Source of the DNA: CAMPJU01 sp046566095 | GTDB taxonomy: Bacteria; Pseudomonadota; Gammaproteobacteria; Xanthomonadales; Xanthomonadaceae | Length of the DNA stretch: 18,577 nt | Assembly: GCA_046566095.1 (NCBI GenBank) | Contig: JBKHXI010000142.1 | Location: 1-18,577, forward strand | Direction of reading: 5' to 3' | Shown: positions 6,013 through 16,892 of the stretch, in pieces | Layout of the letters: each line of letters begins with the position of its first letter | Numbering within the stretch: the stretch's first letter is position 1 | The notes under the pieces: generated by a model | Seen by the model: the letters and a program-made list of their open reading frames with translations, nothing else | Told to the model about the DNA's origin: nothing | Databases searched by the model: none | Position numbers and translations under genes: made by a program

Positions 6013-6396
6013 ATGCGCCACCAGAAAGCAGGCCGCAAGTTCAACCGCACCAGCGCCCACCGCGACGCCATGTTCAGCAACATGGCCGCGTCGCTGTTCA
6101 AGCACGGGCTGATCCGCACCACGCTGCCCAAGGCCAAGGAACTGCGCCGGGTGGCCGAGCCGCTGATCACGCTGTCCAAGACCGACGGCGTCGCCAACCG
6201 CCGCCTCGCGTTCTCGCGCCTGCGCGACAAGGAGGCGGTGGGCAAGCTGTTCGTCGAGCTCGGGCCGCGATACCGCGAGCGGCCGGGCGGCTACCTGCGC
6301 ATCCTCAAGTGCGGCTTCCGCGCCGGCGACAACGCGCCGATGGCCTACGTGGAGCTGGTCGACCGCCCGGAGGCCGCCGCGCAGGACGCCGGATAA
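6013..6396 (+). CDS. rplQ: 50S ribosomal protein L17
   Basis: Ribosomal protein L17, a large-subunit protein near the polypeptide exit tunnel. At 127 residues it equals E. coli L17 in length. The N-terminus is MRHQKAGRKFNRTSAHRDAM, followed by NMAASLFKHGLIRTTLPKAKELRRVAEPLITLSK and the C-terminal GGYLRILKCGFRAGDNAPMAYVELVDR. The ATG is fixed by the conserved MRHQ start; only a weak purine-rich sequence (ACAGGAA, about 5999-6005) serves as ribosome binding site. It is the last gene of the alpha operon, in its usual place after rpoA, and an intrinsic terminator begins 27 nt after the stop. Confidence 0.97.
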   Translation: MRHQKAGRKFNRTSAHRDAMFSNMAASLFKHGLIRTTLPKAKELRRVAEPLITLSKTDGVANRRLAFSRLRDKEAVGKLFVELGPRYRERPGGYLRILKCGFRAGDNAPMAYVELVDRPEAAAQDAG

Positions 6397-6423
6397 GGCC
6401 GCCCACGCGCCAGCAGTCCGCGG

Positions 6424-6449
6424 ACCCCGGCGCGCTGCCGGGGTTTCGC
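6424..6449 (+). terminator. Intrinsic terminator of the alpha operon
   Basis: ACCCCGGC (6424-6431) pairs perfectly with GCCGGGGT (6437-6444) across loop GCGCT. A T-run (6444-6446), interrupted by CGCG, is followed by a second TTT (6451-6453). It lies 27 nt after the rplQ stop and before dsbB, which has its own promoter-like sequence. This is the best intrinsic terminator in the window. Confidence 0.8.
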
Positions 6450-6521
6450 GTTTCCGGGGCCCTGCCGCGCCGGCGCGCCCGCTCCGGACGCGCATCCTCG
6501 GACCTCGCCGACCGCGCACCG

Positions 6522-6551
6522 CTGTCGCGATGCGCCCGATCCGGCGATAAT
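6522..6551 (+). promoter_or_regulatory. Candidate promoter for leaderless dsbB transcript
   Basis: GATAAT (6546-6551) matches five of six bases of a sigma-70 -10 box. A weak -35 (CTGTCG, 6522-6527, three of six) lies 18 nt upstream. The expected transcription start, about seven bases after the -10, coincides with the A of the dsbB ATG (6558). No Shine-Dalgarno is present between the box and the ATG, consistent with a leaderless mRNA. Confidence 0.5.
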
Positions 6552-6557
6552 GGCGCC

Positions 6558-7064
6558 ATGGCGAAACCGATCCCGGCCTTGTCGTTCCGCGCGCAGTTCC
6601 TCGCCGGCTTCCTCGCCTGCCTGGCGCTGATCGGCTACGCGCTGCATACCCAGATCAACGGCGGGCTGCTGCCCTGTCCGCTGTGCATCTTCCAGCGCGT
6701 GGCGTTCGCGGCGCTCGCGGCGGTATTCCTGCTGGGTGGCCTGCATGGCCCGCGCGGCGCGGGGGCGCGGCGGGCGTGGGCGGGGCTGGCCGCGCTGGTG
6801 GCGCTGGCCGGCGCGGCGATCGCCGGCCGCCACGTCTGGCTGCAGGGGCTGCCCGCCGACGAAGTGCCCGCCTGCGGCCCCGGCCTGGAATGGATGCTCG
6901 AGACCACTCCGCTGGCGGGCGTGGTGCGCGAGGTGCTGACCGGCTCGGGCGAGTGCGCCGAGGTCGACTGGACCTTCCTGGGCCTGTCGATGCCGGCCTG
7001 GAGTCTGGTCTGGTTCCTGCTGCTCGGCGCCTGGGCCCTGCACGCCGGCCTGCGCCGCCGCTGA
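6558..7064 (+). CDS. dsbB: Disulfide bond formation protein B
   Basis: Inner-membrane quinone reductase that reoxidises periplasmic DsbA and passes the electrons to ubiquinone. The 168 residues (E. coli 176) have four membrane segments, roughly 10-30, 44-62, 72-91 and 143-163. The first redox pair is in PCPLCIFQR (C40, C43), at the periplasmic end of the first segment. The second pair, C106 (PACGPGLEW) and C133 (GECAEVDW), lies in the second periplasmic loop. All four catalytic cysteines are therefore present. The neighbouring genes are unrelated. ATG 6558 was chosen because no earlier in-frame start gives DsbB-like sequence; it has no Shine-Dalgarno. Confidence 0.93.
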   Translation: MAKPIPALSFRAQFLAGFLACLALIGYALHTQINGGLLPCPLCIFQRVAFAALAAVFLLGGLHGPRGAGARRAWAGLAALVALAGAAIAGRHVWLQGLPADEVPACGPGLEWMLETTPLAGVVREVLTGSGECAEVDWTFLGLSMPAWSLVWFLLLGAWALHAGLRRR

Positions 7065-7079
7065 GGCGGCACCGCCGCC
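7065..7079 (+). other. Solo ACC-loop hairpin after dsbB
   Basis: GGCGGC-ACC-GCCGCC starts on the base after the dsbB stop. It has the same ACC loop as hairpin 1 of modules A-C, but the rest of the module is absent. The 168-nt spacer to the next gene shows nothing else clear. It could be a degenerate module remnant, an mRNA 3'-end stabiliser or chance in GC-rich DNA. Confidence 0.3.
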
Positions 7080-7232
7080 GGCGCGGTTGCGGGCGCACGG
7101 GCGGCACGCGATGATGGCCGACGCGCGCCGCAGGCCGCGCAGCCGGCGTTCACCCGCCCATGCCGGCGTCTCGCCGGCCCCTCCCGCCCGCGCCGTCCTC
7201 TTCCGTCCGCTTTCCGCCCCGAGTCCGCAGCC

Positions 7233-8627
<1,395 letters not shown>

Positions 8628-8649
8628 CCGCCTGTGACGCGGACGCGGC

Positions 8650-10248
8650 TCATTCCAGCAGCGTCGACCGCAGCCCGGGCGGCCTGCGGGCCTGTGTGGC
8701 CCGTTCGAAGGCGTAGGCGATCGCGATCAGACGGGGTTCGCTCCAGGCCGGTCCCATGAACACGATGCCCACGGGAAGCCCGTGCACCTGTCCGGCGGGC
8801 ACGGTTACGCTCGGGTAGCCGGCGACCGCCGCGGCCGAGTAGCCGGCACCGCGGAAATGGTCGCCATTGACCGGGTCCACCGTCCAGGCGGGACTGACTG
8901 CGGTGGTCAGCAGAGCGTCGAGCCGGTGCCGGGCGATCGTCGCATCGATTCCCCGGGGTCCGGCGAGCCGGCGCGCCTGTTCGCGGGCGCGGCGGTAGGC
9001 GGGGTCCGTGAGCGGGCCCTTTTCAGCCGCCATCTCGAACAGCTCCTGTCCGAACCAAGACATCTGCCTGCCGGCGTTGTCGCGGTTGAATTCCATCAGC
9101 GCGTCGAGCGTGCGCACCGGCGCGCCGCTCTCGTGCAGATAGGCCTCCAGCGCCGGCCGGAATTCGTGCAGCAAGGCATCGAATGATGGACGGCCGAACT
9201 GGCCGTGCGTGGAAAGGTCGGCCGGGTCGACGATCTCGGCACCCGCCGCGCGCAGGGCCGAGATCGCCGCTTCCATCACCTGGTCGACGCCGTCATGGAA
9301 ACCCATCGCCTTGCGCATGACTCCGATGCGGGCACCGCGCAGGCCATCCGGGTCGAGGAAGACGGTGTAGTCGTCGTGGATGTGTCCCGTGGCGGAGGAT
9401 GTGGCTTCGTCCCGCGTGTCGGCGCCTGCGAGTCCGTTGAGCAGTGCGGCGGCGTCTGCGACGCGTTGCGCCATCGGACCTGCCGTGTCCTGTGCAGGCG
9501 AGATCGGGACGATTCCGTGGCGGCTGACCAGGCCGACGGTCGGCTTGATCCCGACCACGCCGTTGACCGCGGCCGGGCACAGGATCGAGCCGTTGGTCTC
9601 GGTGCCGACCGCCAGGGGAGCCAGACCGGCCGCCACTGCGACCGCCGAGCCGGAACTGGAACCGCATGGGCTCCGATCGAGGATGTAGGGGTTTCGGGTC
9701 TGCCCGCCCACCGCGCTCCAGCCGCTGGCGGAACGAGTCGAGCGGAAATTGGCCCATTCGCTGAGATTGGCCTTGCCGAGGACGATGGCGCCGGATTCGC
9801 GCAGTCGCGCAACCAGGTGCGCGTCCCGTGTCGGGCGATGTCCGGCGAGCGCCAGCGAACCGGCACTGGTGGCCATGCCGGTAGCGTCGATATTGTCCTT
9901 GAGCAGCACCGGGATGCCGTGCAGCGGACCGCGCACTTGGCCGGCGGCGCGTTCCGCGTCGAGCCGCTCGGCCTCGGCGAGCGCATCCGGGTTGAGTTCG
10001 ATGACGGCATTCAGGCGCGGGCCCGCATCGTCGAGCGCGGCGATTCGCGCGCGATAGAGTTCGACCAGGTCACGTGCGCTCAGGCGCCCCTCGGCCATGG
10101 CTGCCTGCAGTTGCGAGACGGCGACATCCTCGGGGGCGAACCGTGCCGCAGGCTGCTGCTGCGGGGTCTCAGGCGCTGGCGCCGGAGCCGGTGCCCGCGA
10201 GCAGGCGACGAGCAGCACGCCGGTCAACCAGAACAGCTGTCGATGCAT
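8650..10248 (-). CDS. Amidase-family lipoprotein, peptide-amidase-like
   Basis: Member of the amidase signature family (Ser-Ser-Lys triad), 532 residues from the chosen start. K117 lies in VLLKDNIDATG. The signature GSSSGSAVAVAAGLAPLAVGT...NGSI places the two serines at about S197 and S221. The 24-residue spacing and the ~80-residue Lys-Ser distance agree with the Stenotrophomonas peptide amidase (K123, S202, S226 as I recall). I chose ATG 10248 over the in-frame ATG 10296: it gives the lipoprotein signal MHRQLFWLTGVLLVACS with lipobox LVAC (Cys16), and AGGA lies upstream. A Pro/Ala linker follows. The substrate is unknown; C-terminally amidated peptides or other amides are possible. Codon use looks less GC-extreme than in neighbours. 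Confidence 0.88.
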   Translation of the reverse strand: MHRQLFWLTGVLLVACSRAPAPAPAPETPQQQPAARFAPEDVAVSQLQAAMAEGRLSARDLVELYRARIAALDDAGPRLNAVIELNPDALAEAERLDAERAAGQVRGPLHGIPVLLKDNIDATGMATSAGSLALAGHRPTRDAHLVARLRESGAIVLGKANLSEWANFRSTRSASGWSAVGGQTRNPYILDRSPCGSSSGSAVAVAAGLAPLAVGTETNGSILCPAAVNGVVGIKPTVGLVSRHGIVPISPAQDTAGPMAQRVADAAALLNGLAGADTRDEATSSATGHIHDDYTVFLDPDGLRGARIGVMRKAMGFHDGVDQVMEAAISALRAAGAEIVDPADLSTHGQFGRPSFDALLHEFRPALEAYLHESGAPVRTLDALMEFNRDNAGRQMSWFGQELFEMAAEKGPLTDPAYRRAREQARRLAGPRGIDATIARHRLDALLTTAVSPAWTVDPVNGDHFRGAGYSAAAVAGYPSVTVPAGQVHGLPVGIVFMGPAWSEPRLIAIAYAFERATQARRPPGLRSTLLE

Positions 10249-10380
10249 GAAGGTGGTCCTGGCGGAACGGCTCGGGGATCGTGTCGTGCGATCCATTCTG
10301 GCCAGCGGGCCCTGCCGAGACGGTGGATGTCAGGCCGACGCTAGCCTACGCCGGCACGGCGCGCAAGGCGGGCACCGGGA

Positions 10381-10929
10381 TCATGGCGTTGCGGTCCCCT
10401 GCAACGGCCAGCATGCGATCGTGCGGTAGCCGAATCGGCCGCTCTCGACCAGGTGCAACGCGTCCACGCGCAAGGTCGGGAATCCCGCCCGCGGCATGGC
10501 AGGCACGGGCAGCGGGCGGGAACGCCCGGCATAGGCCAAGGTGACATGGGGGGATGGATCGCGGGTTTCCGGGAGACCGCCGGAAGCGCGCACCGCCGCT
10601 TCGACCGCAGCGAACAGGGCCAGAAGGGTCGGTTCTGCGCATGCACGGGCGACGAGCGCCTGCGGCCAGACCTCGATCCGTTCCAGAGGGACGGAGCAGG
10701 GAGCGGCATCCCGGCAAACAGGCGCGAGAAGAGCCGGCAAGGCACGCAGTACTTCGGCTGCCAGTGCCGGTCCGTCACCCAGGTAACGCACGGTCATGTG
10801 CAGCCGGTCCCGCGGTCGCCAGCGCAGTCGCGCCGCGTGGACGCCCAGGCAGTCGCGCACGCTGCGCTGGAGGTCCGCCAGGGCGGCGCGCGCTTCGTCG
10901 TCCGGCATCCAGGCGACGAAGACGCTCAT
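10381..10929 (-). CDS. thpR: RNA 2',3'-cyclic phosphodiesterase (2H/LigT family)
   Basis: Member of the 2H phosphoesterase superfamily. ThpR/LigT enzymes open 2',3'-cyclic phosphates on RNA to 2'-phosphates and were first noted for reversible 2'-5' tRNA-half ligation in vitro. The 182 residues (E. coli ThpR 176) carry the two signature tetrads: HMTV (H44, T46) in RLHMTVRYLGD, and HVTL (H128, T130) in SPHVTLAYAGR. The start MSVFVAW is typical of the family. Its ATG lies 9 nt after the typA stop, so the two are probably cotranscribed. A 132-nt gap separates it from the amidase gene on the same strand. The biological role is not settled. Confidence 0.9.
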   Translation of the reverse strand: MSVFVAWMPDDEARAALADLQRSVRDCLGVHAARLRWRPRDRLHMTVRYLGDGPALAAEVLRALPALLAPVCRDAAPCSVPLERIEVWPQALVARACAEPTLLALFAAVEAAVRASGGLPETRDPSPHVTLAYAGRSRPLPVPAMPRAGFPTLRVDALHLVESGRFGYRTIACWPLQGTATP

Positions 10930-10938
10930 GGCCGCGGC

Positions 10939-12798
<1,860 letters not shown>

Positions 12799-12847
12799 GC
12801 GGAAAGCGCGCCGGGAGCGGCGCGAGGGCAGCGACAGGAAGCCGGAC

Positions 12848-12853
12848 ATTATA
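12848..12853 (-). promoter_or_regulatory. -10 box (TATAAT) of typA-thpR promoter
   Basis: A perfect TATAAT on the minus strand, 49 nt before the chosen typA start. No convincing -35 is visible at 16-18 nt spacing. The predicted transcription start (about 12841) lies downstream of the in-frame ATG at 12849, which supports the shorter typA start. Confidence 0.55.
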
Positions 12854-12896
12854 GCCGGCGCGCGTGTCCGGTGCCGGCCGTGCGCGCGGCATGCGG

Positions 12897-12902
12897 TATC
12901 CT
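12897..12902 (+). promoter_or_regulatory. Possible -10 box (TATCCT) upstream of ppiB
   Basis: TATCCT in the 175-bp divergent typA-ppiB spacer, matching four of six consensus bases, with no recognisable -35. The predicted transcript would have a leader of about 65 nt. It lies 44 bp from the opposing typA -10 box, so the two promoters would be back to back. Confidence 0.3.
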
Positions 12903-12973
12903 AGCCGGCCCCGTTCAGGAAGCCCGCACGCGCGGCGCCCGACGGCCTCCCCCAAGCCGCAGGAACCTCCCCC

Positions 12974-13474
<501 letters not shown>

Positions 13475-13571
13475 CCGGCGCGCCCGTCGCCCGGGCGGCA
13501 CGGCGGCCGCGCCCACGGCCGCCTGCGGGCATCCGCGCCGTCGGCCCGCGCCGGCCCGGCCGGACCGCGCA

Positions 13572-13580
13572 TGCTAGAAT
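13572..13580 (+). promoter_or_regulatory. Extended -10 promoter for the aminotransferase gene
   Basis: TGCTAGAAT contains TAGAAT (13575-13580, five of six consensus bases) with the TG dinucleotide of an extended -10 (13572-13573). No good -35 is seen, which extended -10 promoters tolerate. The predicted start near 13587 gives a leader of about 70 nt before the aminotransferase ATG. Confidence 0.5.
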
Positions 13581-13659
13581 TCCGGGGCTTGCTGCGGCGC
13601 CCGCGGGCGCGCGCCTGCCGCTGCCATCGCCCGACCCGACCCCACCCGAGAGGTAGCGC

Positions 13660-14865
13660 ATGTCCCAGCTCGCCCGGCGCATCGGCCGCGCCAAGCCCAG
13701 CGCGATCATGCAGATCGCCGAGAAGGCCAGGCGCCTGCAGGCCGAGGGCCGCGACATCATCAGCTTCTCGATCGGCGTGCCGAATTTCCTGCCGGGCGGG
13801 CATGTCTACGCCGCCGCGCGCCAGGCGCTCGAGCACGACTCCGGCCAGTACGGCAGCAACCGCGGCAGCGAGGCGCTGCTCGACGCCTTCCTGGCGCACA
13901 TGGCGCAGATCGGGCTCACCGGCTACACCCGCGCCAACCTCGCCACCGGCATCGGCGCCAAGCACGTGCTCTACAACCTGGCCGAGGCGCTGCTGGACGA
14001 GGGCGACACCATCGCCTTCCCGACGCCGTACTGGACCAGCTACCTGGACATCGCCGAGATCGTCGACGCCAAGGTCGAGCTGCTGCCGTGCGGGCCCGCG
14101 CAGGACTACAAGCTCACGCCGGCGCAGCTGGACGCCGCGCTGGCGAAAAAGCCGCGGGTGTTCCTGTTCAACAACCCCTCCAACCCCACCGGCATGGTCT
14201 ATTCGCGCGCCGAGATCGCCGCGCTGGCCGACGTGCTGGCGGAGCATCCGGACACGTGGGTGATCACCGACGACATCTACAACCGGATGGTGTTCGACGG
14301 CGTCGGCTACCACAACTTCGTGCACGCGCGGCCGGAGCTGCGCGACCGGGTGGTGTTCGTCGACTCGATCTCCAAGACCTACGGCATGCCCGGCTGGCGC
14401 GTGGGCCTGATGGCCGGCCCCGAGGCGGTGGCGCAGGCGGTCGTGACCCTCAATTCCAACCACATCACCAACCTGCCGGAGATCACGCAGGCCGCGGCGG
14501 TCGCCGCGCTGACCGGGCCGCAGGACGTGCCGCGCGCCAAGTGCGCCGAGTTCCAGGCCAAGCGCGACCAGGTACTGGCGGTGCTGGACGCCATCCCCGG
14601 CGTGGTCTGCCCGCGGCCGCAGGGCGCCTTCTACGTGTTCCCGGACGTGAGCTGCGCGTTCGGGAAGACGCACGGCCCGACCGGCGCGAGGATCGAGGAC
14701 GACGTGTCCTTCTGCGCCGCGCTGCTGGAGGCCAAGGGCGTGGCCTGCGTGCCGGGCTCGGCCTTCGGCGAGCCGCGTTCGTTGCGCATCAGCTACACCT
14801 GCCCGACGCCGCAACTCGCCCCGGGCATGCAGCGCTTCAAGGAGTTCTTCTCCGAACTGCGGTGA
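13660..14865 (+). CDS. Class I PLP-dependent aminotransferase (aspartate aminotransferase-like)
   Basis: Fold-type I aminotransferase, 401 residues, of the aspartate aminotransferase Ib / multi-substrate branch. PLP-binding residues are visible: K239 (Schiff base) in SISKTYGMPGWRVG, N175 in NNPSNPTG, D204 and Y207 in TDDIYNRM, R247 in WRVG, and the carboxylate-binding R376 in LRISYTCP. It would exchange an amino group between an amino acid (aspartate or an aromatic residue are the likeliest) and 2-oxoglutarate. The exact substrate cannot be read from sequence. ATG 13660 follows GAGAGG (Shine-Dalgarno, about 13647-13652). Mdh lies 105 nt downstream on the same strand, which would fit an aspartate/oxaloacetate/malate link, but the spacer holds repeats and cotranscription is uncertain. 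Confidence 0.9.
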   Translation: MSQLARRIGRAKPSAIMQIAEKARRLQAEGRDIISFSIGVPNFLPGGHVYAAARQALEHDSGQYGSNRGSEALLDAFLAHMAQIGLTGYTRANLATGIGAKHVLYNLAEALLDEGDTIAFPTPYWTSYLDIAEIVDAKVELLPCGPAQDYKLTPAQLDAALAKKPRVFLFNNPSNPTGMVYSRAEIAALADVLAEHPDTWVITDDIYNRMVFDGVGYHNFVHARPELRDRVVFVDSISKTYGMPGWRVGLMAGPEAVAQAVVTLNSNHITNLPEITQAAAVAALTGPQDVPRAKCAEFQAKRDQVLAVLDAIPGVVCPRPQGAFYVFPDVSCAFGKTHGPTGARIEDDVSFCAALLEAKGVACVPGSAFGEPRSLRISYTCPTPQLAPGMQRFKEFFSELR

Positions 14866-14870
14866 CTGGC

Positions 14871-14960
14871 GATTCGGGATCGGCGATCCGAAAGAACCGC
14901 CCCCGTACCCGTCCGCCTCCCGCCCGTCGTCCAATCACGAATCACGAATCACGAATCACG
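14871..14960 (+). repeat. Heptamer repeats upstream of mdh
   Basis: Two heptamer clusters in the 105-nt aminotransferase-mdh spacer. The first has three imperfect units, GATTCGG, GATCGGC and GATCCGA (14871-14891). The second has four perfect tandem AATCACG units (14933-14960). They are roughly inverted: GATTCGGGAT (14871-14880) can pair with ATCACGAATC (14941-14950) at nine of ten positions. The last repeat's G is the first base of GGAG (14960-14963), the mdh Shine-Dalgarno. Confidence 0.85.
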
Positions 14961-14970
14961 GAGCTTCACC

Positions 14971-15954
14971 ATGAAATCCCCCATCCGAGTCGCCGTCACC
15001 GGCGCCGCCGGCCAGATCGGCTACGCCCTGCTGTTCCGCATCGCCTCGGGCGAGATGCTGGGCCGCGACCAGCCGGTGATCCTGCAGCTGCTGGAACTGC
15101 CGATGGACAAGGCGCAGGCGGCGCTGCGCGGGGTGATGATGGAGCTGGAGGACTGCGCCTTCCCGCTGCTGGCCGGCATGGTCGGCACCGACGATCCGAT
15201 GGTGGCGTTCAAGGACGCCGACGTCGCCCTGCTGGTCGGCGCCAGGCCGCGCGGTCCCGGCATGGAGCGCAAGGACCTGCTGCTGGAGAACGCGAAGATC
15301 TTCACCGCACAGGGTGCGGCGCTGGACGCGGTCGCCAGCCGCGACGTCAAGGTGCTGGTGGTCGGCAACCCGGCCAACACCAATGCCTACATCGCGATGA
15401 AGTCGGCGCCGGGGCTGCCGCCCGAAAACTTCACCGCCATGCTGCGCCTGGACCACAACCGCGCGCTGAGCCAGCTGGCCGCCAAGGCGGGCGTGCCGGT
15501 CGGCGACATCCGCAGGCTGGTGGTCTGGGGCAACCACAGCCCGACCATGTACCCGGACTACCGCTTCGCGACCGCCGGCGGCGCTTCGCTGTCCGACAAG
15601 GTCGGGGATGCGGACTGGAACGCCAACGAGTTCATCCCCAAGGTGGCCAAGCGCGGCGCGGCGATCATCGAGGCGCGCGGCCTGTCCTCGGCCGCGTCCG
15701 CGGCCAACGCCGCCATCGACCACGTGCGCGACTGGCTGCTCGGCAGCGGCGGCGAGTGGGTGACCATGGGCGTGCCCTCCGACGGCAGCTACGGCATCCC
15801 GGAAGGGCTGATCTACGGTTTCCCGGTGACCACGCAGGACGGCCGCTACCGGATCGTGCGCGACCTGCCCATCGACGAGTTCAGCCGCGGGCGCATGGAC
15901 GCGACCCTGGCCGAGCTCGAGGAAGAACGCGCCGGCGTCGCCCACCTGCTCTGA
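14971..15954 (+). CDS. mdh: Malate dehydrogenase (NAD-dependent)
   Basis: Oxidises malate to oxaloacetate with NAD in the TCA cycle. The 327 residues belong to the cytosolic-type MDH branch common in Xanthomonas and Burkholderia, rather than the ~312-residue E. coli type. Features: dinucleotide-binding GAAGQIG (11-17); E42 at the end of beta-2, which favours NAD; the substrate loop ARPRGPGMERKDLL with R92/R94 and R100; catalytic D161 and R164 in LDHNRA; and catalytic H189 in VVWGNHSPTMYPD. GGAG (14960-14963) gives a 7-nt spacing to ATG 14971. PrpB starts 45 nt after its stop, so mdh-prpB-prpC probably form one transcript. Confidence 0.95.
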   Translation: MKSPIRVAVTGAAGQIGYALLFRIASGEMLGRDQPVILQLLELPMDKAQAALRGVMMELEDCAFPLLAGMVGTDDPMVAFKDADVALLVGARPRGPGMERKDLLLENAKIFTAQGAALDAVASRDVKVLVVGNPANTNAYIAMKSAPGLPPENFTAMLRLDHNRALSQLAAKAGVPVGDIRRLVVWGNHSPTMYPDYRFATAGGASLSDKVGDADWNANEFIPKVAKRGAAIIEARGLSSAASAANAAIDHVRDWLLGSGGEWVTMGVPSDGSYGIPEGLIYGFPVTTQDGRYRIVRDLPIDEFSRGRMDATLAELEEERAGVAHLL

Positions 15955-15998
15955 ACGGCGCGCACGGCCGCGCCGGCGCCCGGCACACGAGGACAGCC

Positions 15999-16889
15999 AT
16001 GGCCAACGACACCGCAGGCGCCCGCTTCCGCGCCGCCCTCCGCGAGGAATCGCCGCTGCAGGTCATGGGCGCGATCACCGCCTATGCCGGGCTGATGGCC
16101 AGGCGCGTGGGCTACCGCGCCCTGTACCTGTCCGGCGGCGGCGTGGCCGCCAATTCGCTGGGCGTCCCGGACCTGGGCATCAGCACCATGGAGGACGTGC
16201 TCACCGACGCGCGCCGGATCGTGGAGGCCACCGGCATGCCGCTGCTGGTCGACGTCGACACCGGCTGGGGCGGGGCGTTCAACATCGCCCGCACCATCCG
16301 CAGCTTCGAGCGCGCCGGCGTCGCCGCGGTGCACCTGGAGGACCAGGTAGGCCAGAAGCGCTGCGGGCACCGGCCCGGCAAGGAAGTGGTGCCGCGCGCC
16401 GAGATGGTGGACCGGGTCAAGGCCGCGGTCGATGCACGCACGGACGACGCGTTCGTGATCATGGCGCGCACCGACGCGGCGGCGGTGGAGGGCATCGACG
16501 CCGCGATCGAGCGCGCGGTAGCCTACGTGGAGGCCGGCGCGGACATGGTCTTCCCGGAAGCGATGCGGACCCTGGACGACTACCGGCGCTTCCGGGCGGC
16601 GGTGCGGGTGCCGATCCTGGCCAACCTCACCGAATTCGGCTCCACTCCGTACTTCACCGTCGACGAGCTACGTTCGGCCGACGTCGACATCGCGCTGTAC
16701 TGCTGCGGCGCCTACCGCGCCATGAACAAGGCCGCGCTGCATTTCTACGAGACGGTGCGACGCGACGGCACCCAGAAGCACATCATCGACGCGCTGCAGA
16801 CCCGCGACGAGCTGTACGACTTCCTCGGCTACCACGCCTGGGAGGACAAGCTCGACGCCCTGTTCGCGCGCGGCAACGACCAGGAGTAG
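15999..16889 (+). CDS. prpB: Methylisocitrate lyase
   Basis: Cleaves 2-methylisocitrate to pyruvate and succinate, the last step of the methylcitrate cycle of propionyl-CoA breakdown. The 296 residues match PrpB (E. coli 296). Signature KRCGH (120-124) with catalytic C122 marks the isocitrate lyase superfamily; Mg-binding acids lie in VDVDTGWGG (84-92; D85, D87). SGGGVAANSLGVPDLG and LANLTEFGSTP are PrpB-typical. Ser/Thr and length distinguish it from the longer isocitrate lyase AceA. ATG 15999 follows the Shine-Dalgarno GAGGA (15989-15993); upstream in-frame codons belong to a shadow frame across mdh. PrpC begins 3 nt after its stop, and the prpB stop is embedded next to the prpC Shine-Dalgarno. 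Confidence 0.95.
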   Translation: MANDTAGARFRAALREESPLQVMGAITAYAGLMARRVGYRALYLSGGGVAANSLGVPDLGISTMEDVLTDARRIVEATGMPLLVDVDTGWGGAFNIARTIRSFERAGVAAVHLEDQVGQKRCGHRPGKEVVPRAEMVDRVKAAVDARTDDAFVIMARTDAAAVEGIDAAIERAVAYVEAGADMVFPEAMRTLDDYRRFRAAVRVPILANLTEFGSTPYFTVDELRSADVDIALYCCGAYRAMNKAALHFYETVRRDGTQKHIIDALQTRDELYDFLGYHAWEDKLDALFARGNDQE

Positions 16890-16892
16890 ACC

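Noticed and set aside
8628..8649. Shared terminator between convergent aroG and the amidase gene
   Set aside because: Only 22 bp lie between the stops, and no hairpin with a T-run is visible on either strand.
12799..12849. N-terminal extension of typA
   Set aside because: The ATG at 12849 lies in TATAAT, and the added residues MSGFLSLPSRRSRRAFR do not resemble TypA.
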